Shown here: positions 8,009 through 16,280 of the stretch, one piece after another
Layout: every line of letters begins with the position of its first letter
Position numbering within the stretch: the first letter of the stretch is position 1
DNA from: UBA1858 sp964636225
GTDB taxonomy: Bacteria > Pseudomonadota > Gammaproteobacteria > UBA4575
Length of the DNA stretch: 24,680 bases
Assembly (NCBI GenBank): GCA_964636225.1
Contig: CAZWQM010000020.1
Coordinates: 1 to 24,680, forward strand
Reading direction: 5' to 3'
The notes under the pieces: model-generated
Told to the model about the DNA's origin: nothing
Database searches by the model: none
The model's input: the letters and a program-made list of their open reading frames with translations, nothing else
Position numbers and translations under genes: made by a program

Positions 8009-8414
8009 CAAAAGGAGGTAACTGCCCATCCAGGTACCAGACTCCGGTATCTTTGTCCTTATACCAGATTTGTTGGTCACGGATATCGTGCACACTATTA
8101 ACCCTTTCGTGATAGTAGGAAATTTCCGCCATAACGGTCGCTTCGTCGCTGCTTTCATTCATTACCATACCGACGACTTCATAGCCGGTGACTTTTACTT
8201 CGTCAAGCAGTTCTGTATTTATTTCGACACTTCCACCGTCACGCCGTTGGATATAACGACTGGCATCATCGTAAGCCTTCCAACGAATTAGCTTTCCATA
8301 AGCATTCGTTCTTGATCTTAAGGTCTCGGCATCTTTTGTTGCGGTCGCATTACAGCCGTACAGTAAAGAGACAGATAATATTAGTGACAAAATTAGCAAT
8401 AGCGATTTTTTCAT
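8001..8414 (-). CDS. Small lipoprotein of unknown function
   Basis: The 137-residue product starts with a lipoprotein signal peptide (MKKSLLLILSLILSVSLLYGC). The lipobox is LLYG-C with the acylated cysteine at residue 21. The mature part has the look of a small alpha/beta domain: KLIRWKAYDDASRYI, then VTGYEVVGMVMNE and DQQIWYKDKDTGVWYLDGQLP. Lipoproteins of this type are found in many gammaproteobacteria without a known role. It lies 19 bp beyond the end of the LplT-Aas gene on the same strand and is likely cotranscribed with it, which hints at an envelope function. Confidence 0.8.
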   Translation of the reverse strand: MKKSLLLILSLILSVSLLYGCNATATKDAETLRSRTNAYGKLIRWKAYDDASRYIQRRDGGSVEINTELLDEVKVTGYEVVGMVMNESSDEATVMAEISYYHERVNSVHDIRDQQIWYKDKDTGVWYLDGQLPPFVR

Positions 8415-8433
8415 GCCAACACCCTGTTTAGAT

Positions 8434-11400
8434 TTATTGTTTTTCGTTAGCCAACTTTTGAATCGCAGGATAATCCAATTTTCCTGTACCTAACACTGGT
8501 ATTTGGCTTGTATAAAGAACCTCTCTGGGCACCATGATTTCCGCACCTCCCAAAGATGTTATATGCTTCTGAATAGTTTGCCTGTCCGCGCCTTCCCGAG
8601 TGGTTACCAACACCAGTTTTTCTCCTTTACGTTCATCAGCTACTGCACATACACAATGTAGTTGATCGGGCCACAGTGATGCCAGCCAACCTTCAACTTG
8701 AGTCAACGACACCATTTCCCCTCCAATTTTAGCAAATCTTTTCGCACGCCCCAGTATACGGATAAAACCTTCTTCATCGATATCGACAATATCACCGGTA
8801 TCGTGCCATCCCTGATTAACAGGTTCCAAAACACCCGGATTTTCTGCACGTAGATAACCCAGCATAATATTGTCACCCTGCACCCACAAGCGCCCGCCTT
8901 TATCTATCCCTGCAATCGGCTCCAGCCTATGCTTGATACCAGGAAACAGCCTGCCCACAGTTCCAGCTTGATAGTAACTGTAATTATTTATACTTAGTGC
9001 CGGCGATGTTTCCGTCACACCATACCCTTCAAAGATACGTACACCAAACTTGTTCATCCAAATTTCTCTTGTGGCTGTTTTGAGTTTTTCTGCACCTGCG
9101 ATCACATAACGTGTGAATTGAAAATCTTCAGGATCACCATGTTTGGCATAACCGCTTAAAAACGTATCCGTGCCAAACATAACGGTAGATTTAGTGTCGT
9201 AAACCAGTTCCGGAACAATTTTATAATGCAGAGGGGAGGGATATAAAAAGGTCTTTATTCCGCTCGAGATGGGTAATACTAGTCCTACACCCAGCCCAAA
9301 TGAATGAAAAACAGGTAATGCATTAAAAAATTTATCTTTGGACGAGAAGTCCAGACAGGATTTAACCTGAGCCTGGTTAGCCAATAAGTTTTTATGACTG
9401 AGCATAACCCCTTTAGGTGTACCTTCTGAACCTGAGGTAAATAATACGACGGCCGGTTTTGTTGCAGCGGGTTGATTTTTATGTATCCCGATTCTCGTTT
9501 TAGCAACCCAGAGTCCAAGAAACTTATCCAATACATTAATATTATTCTTGATATCTTCCAGATAAATAATATTCGCTTTTTCAGCAATGGCTTCTTCCAA
9601 CATCTCAAGCTGCGCCAATTCAATAAATTTTCGGGAGGTGATAACCGTATTGATGTTTGCCGTATTTAATGAAGAGACAATACTTTTCTTGCCAACAGTA
9701 AAATTAAGCATGGCTGGAACAACGCCCAAACTTTGCAGCGCATAAAAGGTGACACCCGTTGCAATAGCATTGGGCAGCAACATCCCGACATATTCACCTA
9801 CCGACATACGCGCAGCCAATGCACGTCCAAGTACCACACTGCCCAGCAATACTTTGCCCAGGGAAACCGGTTTTCTTTCAACATCTTCTAGTACTTCATA
9901 CTTCGCACCATATATAGACAGCGATTTTGTTAAAGCCTGATACAGTGTTTCATCAGTGTTTGTCGTTTTATAGATCAAACCCGTCATGACATCATAGACT
10001 TGCCTTTTCAATTCTTGCTTACGCGCATCACCGCGAATATGTTGCTCAACGCTAATTGAAACAGGCTCACATATTGAGATAATTATTTTTGGAAATGCCT
10101 TTATCTTTACCAATCCTTTCAAACGCCCAAATATAGTACATTGCGCTCCATCAATGCGGACCGGTATAAGTTTCGCTCCACCCAGTTCAGCTATTTTTCC
10201 CGGCCCCTCATACACTTTCATCAGGCTTCCATTTTTGGTTATTCTTCCTTCAGGAAAAATAACTACTTTTCTGCCTTGTTTGAGCATTTTAACCAGCCCT
10301 TTCACCGCCATTGGCTGGGTAGGGTCTAGTGGATACATTTCAAAGAATTGTGTAAATATTTTAGCCCACCATTTTTTATTTACATCTGTATTGATTGCAA
10401 ACACTGGTAGCTCTGGCATATAACACATGAGTAATGGACCATCCAGAAATGACGTATGATTAGCGACAATCACATATGGCATGTTATCTTTTGGAAAGTG
10501 CTCTAGACCTTTCACCTCCACTCTATAGAACAACTTGAATAAAATTCTTCCCAGTGTTTTCAATGACTGTTTGGGTATAATTTTCATAATATATATCGAT
10601 AATATTAGATTAATAATTGCCAACATCCAGAACAGATCAGTAATTTCAAATCCACTGCTTAACGCCGCAATCACTAAAATTGATGCCAGCACCATAAACA
10701 AGGCATTAGAGATATTATTTGCTGCAATTGTTCTTGATCTAAGCTTTTCATCTACAATTTTTTGCAGCAATGTATATAGAGGTACTATATAAAACCCAGC
10801 AGCAATGGACAGTAAAAGCATATTAGCCAGAATTCTCACATGCAGAAAATTGCCCACAAACTCTGGCGCTCCAATTAGCGTCGCATCTGTTCGAGATTGT
10901 GGGATTTGATCCAGCAAGAAATAAAGGTCCAAACTAATTAAAGACATCGCCAGGCCCGCAAAAGGAACAAATCTGGCACTTATTTCTCCACCCATTATCA
11001 GACTGCAGAGCAATGAGCCCAAGCCTATACCGACGGTAAACATCACCAGCATAATTACTGCAACCTGTTCGTTCGCATGCAATACATTCGCGGTCATTGG
11101 ATTTAACTGGGAATGAATGACATAACCAAGAAACCAAAACCAGGATATCGCAAATATTATTCTTCTTATTTCCCAGTACTTAAGACCCAGAGTGTATATA
11201 TCGTAAGTCTGCCTGAAAATATTCATTGATAATTTTAATGAGGAATTTGCAGCAGGTATAGCTGGAATCATAAAACTTGCTACCCAACCCGACAGTGAGC
11301 AGATTAAAAGTACAATGGCTATTGTTATCGCACCGTATTCACCAAGTATTAGCAATCCACCTATTATGGTACCCATTAAAATTGACAAAAATGTCCCTGC

Positions 11401-11850
11401 TTCAACCAGTGCATTGCCTGCTAATAATTCTTTCTCTTTCAATAGCTCCGGCAGAATTCCGTATTTCGCTGGCCCAAATAAGGCAGATTGCAATCCAGTC
11501 AGACATAAACATACAAACAACAGTATTATTTTTTCATCTAGCAGCGCATATGCAGCTACCAACACTATCAACAGTTCAAAGGCTTTTATATAACGTATCA
11601 GGCGATGCTTACTGTATTTATCTGCCAGTAATCCACCAAACGCAGAAAACAAAAAAAACGGAAGTATAAATATTCCTGCGGCCAGCATATTTAAAATAGA
11701 GGCCTCCACATCCATGCTTCGTGCAAATTTATAAGTAATTAGAATCAATATAGCTGATTTAAAGATATTGTCACTGAATGCTCCAAGAAATTGAACAATA
11801 AATAAAGGTACAAATCTTTTTGTTGCGAATAAGGCCAAAAATTTATTCAT
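8434..11850 (-). CDS. aas: LplT-Aas fusion: lysophospholipid flippase, 2-acyl-GPE acyltransferase and acyl-ACP synthetase
   Basis: The 1138-residue protein combines three modules. Residues 1 to about 420 form an MFS transporter of the LplT type (start MNKFLALFATKRFVPLFIVQ, many membrane helices), which flips lysophospholipids across the inner membrane. Residues about 425-630 form a PlsC acyltransferase with HTSFLD near 463 and FPEGR near 530. Residues about 640-1138 form an AMP-binding acyl-ACP synthetase with the P-loop LFTSGSEGTPKG near 802 and GYGVTETSP near 939. In E. coli, LplT and Aas are separate adjacent proteins that recycle lysophosphatidylethanolamine. The triple fusion is known in other proteobacteria. 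Only 2 bp separate it from the upstream TetR gene, so it is probably controlled by that regulator. Confidence 0.94.
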   Translation of the reverse strand: MNKFLALFATKRFVPLFIVQFLGAFSDNIFKSAILILITYKFARSMDVEASILNMLAAGIFILPFFLFSAFGGLLADKYSKHRLIRYIKAFELLIVLVAAYALLDEKIILLFVCLCLTGLQSALFGPAKYGILPELLKEKELLAGNALVEAGTFLSILMGTIIGGLLILGEYGAITIAIVLLICSLSGWVASFMIPAIPAANSSLKLSMNIFRQTYDIYTLGLKYWEIRRIIFAISWFWFLGYVIHSQLNPMTANVLHANEQVAVIMLVMFTVGIGLGSLLCSLIMGGEISARFVPFAGLAMSLISLDLYFLLDQIPQSRTDATLIGAPEFVGNFLHVRILANMLLLSIAAGFYIVPLYTLLQKIVDEKLRSRTIAANNISNALFMVLASILVIAALSSGFEITDLFWMLAIINLILSIYIMKIIPKQSLKTLGRILFKLFYRVEVKGLEHFPKDNMPYVIVANHTSFLDGPLLMCYMPELPVFAINTDVNKKWWAKIFTQFFEMYPLDPTQPMAVKGLVKMLKQGRKVVIFPEGRITKNGSLMKVYEGPGKIAELGGAKLIPVRIDGAQCTIFGRLKGLVKIKAFPKIIISICEPVSISVEQHIRGDARKQELKRQVYDVMTGLIYKTTNTDETLYQALTKSLSIYGAKYEVLEDVERKPVSLGKVLLGSVVLGRALAARMSVGEYVGMLLPNAIATGVTFYALQSLGVVPAMLNFTVGKKSIVSSLNTANINTVITSRKFIELAQLEMLEEAIAEKANIIYLEDIKNNINVLDKFLGLWVAKTRIGIHKNQPAATKPAVVLFTSGSEGTPKGVMLSHKNLLANQAQVKSCLDFSSKDKFFNALPVFHSFGLGVGLVLPISSGIKTFLYPSPLHYKIVPELVYDTKSTVMFGTDTFLSGYAKHGDPEDFQFTRYVIAGAEKLKTATREIWMNKFGVRIFEGYGVTETSPALSINNYSYYQAGTVGRLFPGIKHRLEPIAGIDKGGRLWVQGDNIMLGYLRAENPGVLEPVNQGWHDTGDIVDIDEEGFIRILGRAKRFAKIGGEMVSLTQVEGWLASLWPDQLHCVCAVADERKGEKLVLVTTREGADRQTIQKHITSLGGAEIMVPREVLYTSQIPVLGTGKLDYPAIQKLANEKQ

Positions 11851-11852
11851 GG

Positions 11853-12416
11853 TTATTTGACCTCACTTATCAGCATATGCTTTACAGTTTTACTTACTAA
11901 CGTTACATGTTTATAAAGATCACCGCTTATTCTTGAATATATTTTATTTAATGCAATTTGATGTACCGCACCCATGACCATTGCTGTCATTACATCCACA
12001 TTGCTCTTGTCAATTTCACCCTTATACATACCCTGCTTAACCACTTCATTTAACACTCGATAAGGCGTAAGCATTTCATGTCTGACCTTTGCCATATAAG
12101 TATGTTGCGAGGTCAGGTAATAACTGAACATTAGCCAGTCTTCATCTGCAACTTTCAGGAATCGACCAACCAGTGCCTCGATTTTTGAAGGCATTGAAGT
12201 GCTTTCTATCAGTGAATCCTGAAGTTGTTGTGCTATATATGCGTGATAATCTCTGAATACTTGCCAGGCGAGCTCTTCTTTACTTGGAAAATGCCGATAG
12301 ATAGATCCTTCAGAGACATGCGCTCTAGTCGCAATTTGCTTGGTCGTCGTTTTGGCAATCCCCTGCTTTATAAATAGGGTTACAGCCGCCTTGATTATTT
12401 TCTCCCGTGTAGTCAT
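11853..12416 (-). CDS. TetR/AcrR-family transcriptional regulator
   Basis: The 187-residue repressor-type protein has an N-terminal helix-turn-helix: TREKIIKAAVTLFIKQGI, then TTTKQIATRAHVSEGSIYRHFPSKEELAWQVF at about residues 22-53. A divergent C-terminal ligand domain follows. A GTG 45 bp upstream would add 15 residues, but that start lies inside the palindromic operator at 12446-12465. The ATG at 12416 begins the true family sequence, with AAGAG 10-15 nt upstream. The regulator is cotranscribed with the LplT-Aas gene (2-bp gap), so an acyl or lysolipid-related effector is a reasonable guess, not shown by sequence. Confidence 0.9.
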   Translation of the reverse strand: MTTREKIIKAAVTLFIKQGIAKTTTKQIATRAHVSEGSIYRHFPSKEELAWQVFRDYHAYIAQQLQDSLIESTSMPSKIEALVGRFLKVADEDWLMFSYYLTSQHTYMAKVRHEMLTPYRVLNEVVKQGMYKGEIDKSNVDVMTAMVMGAVHQIALNKIYSRISGDLYKHVTLVSKTVKHMLISEVK

Positions 12417-12445
12417 GTCTTTACACTCTTTTGGATGATGGCATC

Positions 12446-12465
12446 GTAAGTGAGTGCTCACTTAC
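12446..12465. promoter_or_regulatory. Palindromic TetR-type operator
   Basis: GTAAGTGAG and CTCACTTAC form perfect 9-bp arms around a 2-bp centre (TG). The site lies between the TetR gene (start 12416) and the divergent monooxygenase gene (start 12546). TetR dimers usually bind such short palindromes in their own promoters. Autorepression and joint control of the divergent gene are inferred. Confidence 0.75.
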
Positions 12466-12545
12466 ATACAACCCTCTGGTTTATTTTCAATGGCTGTGAC
12501 ACACTATTTTTACTAACTTATTATTTTTACAGAGGATTATTTACT

Positions 12546-12854
12546 ATGTTTGTTGTAACCAACCGTGTTTATGTACACCCCTCTTGGCAAAATGAATTTG
12601 AAACACGTTTTAAAAAACGTGCCGGCCAGATAGATAAGCAGCCTGGCTTCAAACGAATGCGGATTATGCGTCCCCAAACCAAAGATACGCCTTATGTTGT
12701 ATACACGGAGTGGGTAGACGAAACCTCTTTTAAAAATTGGGTGGGCAGTGATGACTTCAAATTAGCTCACCAAAATCCAATGCCGGAAGAAGCCTTCACC
12801 GCCAAAGGCAGCCTGGAACAACATAGTGTGATTATTAGCGCAGAAGCGGTTTAA
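12546..12854 (+). CDS. IsdG/HmoA-like antibiotic-biosynthesis-monooxygenase domain protein
   Basis: The 102-residue product has the dimeric ferredoxin-like ABM fold seen in IsdG, MhuD and HmoA heme-degrading monooxygenases. Residues N6 (VVTNRVYV), W65 (FKNWVG) and H75 (KLAHQN) sit at almost the same positions as the Asn-Trp-His triad of IsdG (about 7, 67, 77) and MhuD (7, 66, 75). The start is the ATG at 12546, after AGAGGA at 12531-12536. An upstream GTG would lie within the palindromic operator. Its divergent arrangement with the TetR gene suggests shared control. Heme degradation is inferred; another small-molecule oxidation is possible. Confidence 0.8.
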   Translation: MFVVTNRVYVHPSWQNEFETRFKKRAGQIDKQPGFKRMRIMRPQTKDTPYVVYTEWVDETSFKNWVGSDDFKLAHQNPMPEEAFTAKGSLEQHSVIISAEAV

Positions 12855-12870
12855 TATTTTACTTGTACCT

Positions 12871-13107
12871 TCAGGCGAGTGCATCCAGCACTGAGCCTAG
12901 TGTTTCATCAGCCACTTTAATTACTGCGACAGACAGCTCTACCGTTTGTTGTGCCTGCTTGACATTTAGCAGGCTTTCAAACGCAGGTTGATTCACATTT
13001 GGCGAAGCTGAGTTTGATGGAGTCGCTATTTGTTCAGAGGCACGAGAAAATTCATACAGTCTGCGCTGCAGATTTTGTAATCCTGTTTGAAAAATATAGT
13101 GCGACAT
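12871..13107 (-). CDS. Miniature flagellar rod/hook-like protein of unknown function
   Basis: This is a 78-residue protein. The N-terminus MSHYIFQTGLQNLQRRLYEFSRASEQIA resembles the first helix of flagellar rod and hook proteins. The C-terminus LLNVKQAQQTVELSVAVIKVADETLGSVLDALA resembles their last helix. The large middle domains of FlgE, FlgF and FlgG are absent; a Ser/Asn/Pro-rich linker joins the two helices. No other flagellar gene is in the window. Short proteins of this design occur in other gammaproteobacteria without an assigned role. Confidence 0.75.
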   Translation of the reverse strand: MSHYIFQTGLQNLQRRLYEFSRASEQIATPSNSASPNVNQPAFESLLNVKQAQQTVELSVAVIKVADETLGSVLDALA

Positions 13108-13218
13108 GATTTCCTCGTATGTTATCGCCTGTATATGTATTGGATCAGCGCCTTGTTTATTGAGGTTATAATTCGAAATATACGAAACCCATCACACATA
13201 TAATTACACTTTCAGGAT

Positions 13219-13467
13219 TTACTGCGTCAGCAAACGAAATATTAATAATAAAATTACCGCACCTACAGTTGCCAAAAACAAACTCGTAAGATTAAAACCC
13301 GTCACGGCACCAACACCTAATCGATCGCCAATAAATCCACCTATCATGGCTCCCGCAATACCCAGCACCATGGTCACAAAGACGCCACCAGGCTGCCTGC
13401 TCGGCATCATCCACTTAGCCAGCGCACCAACCAGCAAACCCAATATCGCAGTAGTCAGTAACCCCAT
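13219..13467 (-). CDS. GlsB/YeaQ/YmgE family stress-related membrane protein
   Basis: The 82-residue, three-helix membrane protein has the Gly-rich pattern of the transglycosylase-associated/YeaQ family. LLTTAILGLLVGALAKWMMPSRQPGG is followed by VLGIAGAMIGGFIGDRLG and a final hydrophobic helix. Members are often induced by general stress, but no biochemical activity is established. It has its own upstream region and no close partner in an operon. Confidence 0.9.
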   Translation of the reverse strand: MGLLTTAILGLLVGALAKWMMPSRQPGGVFVTMVLGIAGAMIGGFIGDRLGVGAVTGFNLTSLFLATVGAVILLLIFRLLTQ

Positions 13468-13751
13468 TTAATGTCTCCTTATACTGTTATCACCTTGCAT
13501 ACTACTAATGTTTATTTTCACCTATGCTCGCAGTTAATCAATATTAACTATATATTTCAACGTATTATCAAATCACAGTGATATTGTAGAATTTTAATCT
13601 GCTAATATGCGCTTATGCAGTCTAAATCTTGTGCTTGAATAAGGCGATATCATGATGAGCCAATAAACTATTTAATTGAATTAACCCTGAATTAAAGCCA
13701 GCATGTTTTTTTACCCGCACCATTCTTGGTTCAGTCTCACGCTTTAGCGTC

Positions 13752-14150
13752 ATGCAGAACAGAATAACCACCTATTTACTGATTTGTACTGGATGGTTAG
13801 CCATCATCCTGGGAATTGCAGGTATAATATTGCCTTTACTTCCGACTACCCCTTTCATATTGCTAGCCGCTGCCTGTTTTGCCAAGTCATCACCAAAATT
13901 TCATCACTGGCTGGTGTCTCACCCATTTTTCGGTCCTATCATTGCAAGTTATAAAGACGGAAAAAGTATTCCTCCGAAAGTAAAAATGAAAGTTATTTTA
14001 CTTATTTGGTTTACCTTGAGTATTTCAATTTATCTACTTGAACCTATCTGGCTTCGCAGCGGACTATTTTTACTCGGAGTTTTTTTTACCGTTCATTTAT
14101 GGAGAAAACCAGTCACAACGGAGCCTTTCATCGAATCACCTACCGAATAA
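13752..14150 (+). CDS. ybaN: YbaN/DUF454 family inner-membrane protein
   Basis: The 132-residue membrane protein has the DUF454 signature GWLAIILGIAGIILPLLPTTPFILLAAACFAKSSPKFHHWL near residue 14. HPFFGPIIASYKDGKSIPPKVKMKV follows, then two C-terminal membrane helices. Its role is unknown; in E. coli, ybaN neighbours priC and apt. It stands alone here. The 284 bp upstream (13468-13751) show no clear regulatory element. Confidence 0.9.
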   Translation: MQNRITTYLLICTGWLAIILGIAGIILPLLPTTPFILLAAACFAKSSPKFHHWLVSHPFFGPIIASYKDGKSIPPKVKMKVILLIWFTLSISIYLLEPIWLRSGLFLLGVFFTVHLWRKPVTTEPFIESPTE

Positions 14151-14406
14151 TTCTCCTTTTTATTTAAATTATTTTTAGCTCGCATAAGAGCAATTGATAG
14201 CCCATGGCAATTTTCGTCGGTGCATTTCATTTTATTTAAGAAATATCAATAAATTATTTATATTTGTGGATCGACCAAGCGCCAGGAACACAGCAATTAT
14301 GTTTCTTGCTATAAACCCGTGACAGGAGTAAAAAATAACTTAACTGCTGAAAAAATACGACAACCTAAAACTCAGCATATCGCTTAAGCAGATAGGAGGA
14401 TAATTT

Positions 14407-14940
14407 ATGAAAGCTATATATTATTTAGCAAATTCATTAGGCAGCACACAGTCCATTGCCGATGAACTCAACAAGGCTGGCGTGAATGATTGGTTTATTC
14501 ATATCATATCCAATGACGAATCCAGTATCTCACAAAGGCACCTGCATTCAAGCAATTATCTCGAAACGCTTGATCTTGTACGTGATGGATTTATTGGTGC
14601 CGCACTGGGTTTGGTCATAGGTATTGCAGCAAGTAGTTTGCTGGCTTATATCCAGCCCTTAGGGATCGAAGTTCCAAATATTATTTTTTATCTAGTTGTT
14701 GGACTGATCACTTTGTTTGGGCTCTGGGAAGGAGGACTGGCAGGTATCGCGAGCAAAAATCGAAAGTTGGCTGAATTCGATGAGGATCTCTCAAGCGGAA
14801 AATATTTAATTCTGATTTACACCACACGAAAAAATGAAGCTCGCATACAATACATCATGGACCACAAGTTCCCTGGTGTCCGTCTGGCTGCAAAAGACAG
14901 CCATTTCCTGAATCCATTCAGTAAGCTGAAACACATATAG
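14407..14940 (+). CDS. Two-helix membrane protein of unknown function
   Basis: The 177-residue protein has a soluble N-terminal alpha/beta region (about 1-58, starting MKAIYYLANSLGSTQSIADEL). Two Gly-rich membrane helices follow (GFIGAALGLVIGIAASSLLAYI and FYLVVGLITLFGLWEGGLAGIA), then a second soluble segment near residues 125-165. The design recalls membrane proteins with flanking stress-protein-like domains (DUF1269 or GSP17M type), but I am not certain of the family. A very strong ribosome-binding site, AGGAGG, lies at 14395-14400 and a strong terminator follows, so it appears monocistronic and well expressed. Confidence 0.8.
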   Translation: MKAIYYLANSLGSTQSIADELNKAGVNDWFIHIISNDESSISQRHLHSSNYLETLDLVRDGFIGAALGLVIGIAASSLLAYIQPLGIEVPNIIFYLVVGLITLFGLWEGGLAGIASKNRKLAEFDEDLSSGKYLILIYTTRKNEARIQYIMDHKFPGVRLAAKDSHFLNPFSKLKHI

Positions 14941-14952
14941 CTCACATCATTC

Positions 14953-14999
14953 AATACTCCAGCTAATACCATATCACTATGGTCATTAGCTGGAGTATT
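14953..14999 (+). terminator. Long hairpin terminator after the 14407 gene
   Basis: A perfect 15-bp inverted repeat pairs 14953-14967 with 14985-14999. It encloses a second 6-bp stem (ACCATA/TATGGT) with a 4-base loop and one bulged C. It starts 12 bp after the stop codon. The right arm ends in TATTT rather than a long T-run, so termination is likely but not certain. Confidence 0.75.
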
Positions 15000-15136
15000 T
15001 CAGTTTATAAATGTGCAGTCTTTAGCACTCGACTAGATTTTATTTCCAAACGGTAGCAAAGTCTGGCTGCACGTAATTGAAACCTTTATCGGCAAACATT
15101 AGTCTGACTTTCATATTAGTAATAAGGAAGTTTGAT

Positions 15137-15403
15137 ATGAATATTAACGAATATCGGGAACTAACTAATCGCGTATTTAATGCTATTCCCAACTTTGAGA
15201 CCTGCTCGAGTCAACGTGAGCGCGAATATGCACTATCTCTGATTTCCAAAGTTTCATATGAAGCATCACTTGCTCAGTGTCAGGAAGCCGACCGAATTGA
15301 TCTGGAGCAAATGGATTTTGCTCTACAGCTAGTATTGGAGCTGATTCAGGACAATCCAATTCCGGAATTTACTACACAACAACTTCAGGTAGCTTTGCAT
15401 TAA
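15137..15403 (+). CDS. Small helical protein of unknown function
   Basis: This is an 88-residue, acidic, predominantly helical protein starting MNINEYRELTNRVFNAIP. It has two cysteines (CSSQ and AQCQEAD) and no membrane segment or motif I recognise. The start at 15137 is chosen because AAGGAAG lies 5-11 bp upstream; a TTG 60 bp earlier would add a non-conserved leader. It is convergent with djlA with 17 bp between the stops. Confidence 0.65.
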   Translation: MNINEYRELTNRVFNAIPNFETCSSQREREYALSLISKVSYEASLAQCQEADRIDLEQMDFALQLVLELIQDNPIPEFTTQQLQVALH

Positions 15404-15420
15404 CCATTGATATTTCGTGA

Positions 15421-16209
15421 TTAGGCTTTTCGATGCTTTCTGATTAGTTCATAAGCTTTTTGAATCTGTTGCGATTTCTCTGTTGCAACCTGAATCATTT
15501 CCTCTGGTAAACCTTTTGATATCAACTTGTCTGGATGATGCTGACTCATCAGACGTCGATAGGCTTTTTTGATTTCCGCATCACTCGCACTCGGTTTTAC
15601 GCCCAGCACTGAATATGCATTCTCAATTTGCGAATGACTGGGAGGCTGATTTGGATTTGTAGAATACTCGGATTGTTGCGCATACAGCATCGCTTCCAGC
15701 TGAGTCAACATTGAAACCGGATAACCTAATATCTGACAAATTTCATTAAGAATTTTATCTTCTGCCGGGTGCTTGCTTCCATCTGCGTACACGGCCTGTA
15801 ACTGGACCTGTATAAACATCTGAATGAGAGTAATCTTTCTCCAGCATTCTTTTTTGAATTGCGTCAGCACCTCAGTCAGATCGAAATCACTTTGTTTTCC
15901 CCGACTAAAGAGATCAATCGCTGCTTCCCGCTGCTCTGGACGGAATTTCATATACCGGAAAACCTGTTCCGCCATTTGAATCTCATTGGTCGTGACCTGC
16001 CCATCGGCTTTGGCAATATGTCCCATAACAGAAAATGTCGCCGTAAAAAATGCCGCCTGTGCAGTTTCTCGTGATGAAGGATCGAAACCAAGTTTTGCAC
16101 TTTTAGCCTTATCCACCTGATGCCCAAGCATCGCTCCAAACATTGCGCCCAGTGGACCTCCAAGTAACAGCCCTATGCCTCCTCCAGCAATTTTACCCCA
16201 CCAGCTCAT
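15421..16209 (-). CDS. djlA: Membrane-anchored DnaJ-like co-chaperone DjlA
   Basis: DjlA is a type III inner-membrane protein whose cytosolic J domain stimulates DnaK. The 262-residue product has a Gly-rich N-terminal membrane helix (MSWWGKIAGGGIGLLLGGPLGAMFGAMLGHQVD). A TerB-like central domain follows (TATFSVMGHIAKADGQVTTNEI and AVYADGSKHPAEDKIL). The C-terminal J domain starts at ENAYSVLGVKPSASDAEIKKAYRRL, with the essential HPD inside QHHPDKL near residue 223. It is slightly shorter than E. coli DjlA (271). It stands alone between a small plus-strand gene and the divergent MOSC gene. Confidence 0.94.
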   Translation of the reverse strand: MSWWGKIAGGGIGLLLGGPLGAMFGAMLGHQVDKAKSAKLGFDPSSRETAQAAFFTATFSVMGHIAKADGQVTTNEIQMAEQVFRYMKFRPEQREAAIDLFSRGKQSDFDLTEVLTQFKKECWRKITLIQMFIQVQLQAVYADGSKHPAEDKILNEICQILGYPVSMLTQLEAMLYAQQSEYSTNPNQPPSHSQIENAYSVLGVKPSASDAEIKKAYRRLMSQHHPDKLISKGLPEEMIQVATEKSQQIQKAYELIRKHRKA

Positions 16210-16280
16210 TAAGTGATTCCTTGTTGTAACTTGTCGTGTTATTTCATTAGTATGTAAATCTTCGAAAACAAGATTGCATC

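Noticed and set aside
12417..12545. Longer starts for the TetR gene (GTG 12461) and the monooxygenase gene (GTG 12450)
   Set aside because: Both would begin inside the palindromic operator and add non-family residues. The ATGs at 12416 and 12546 fit the families and have better upstream signals.
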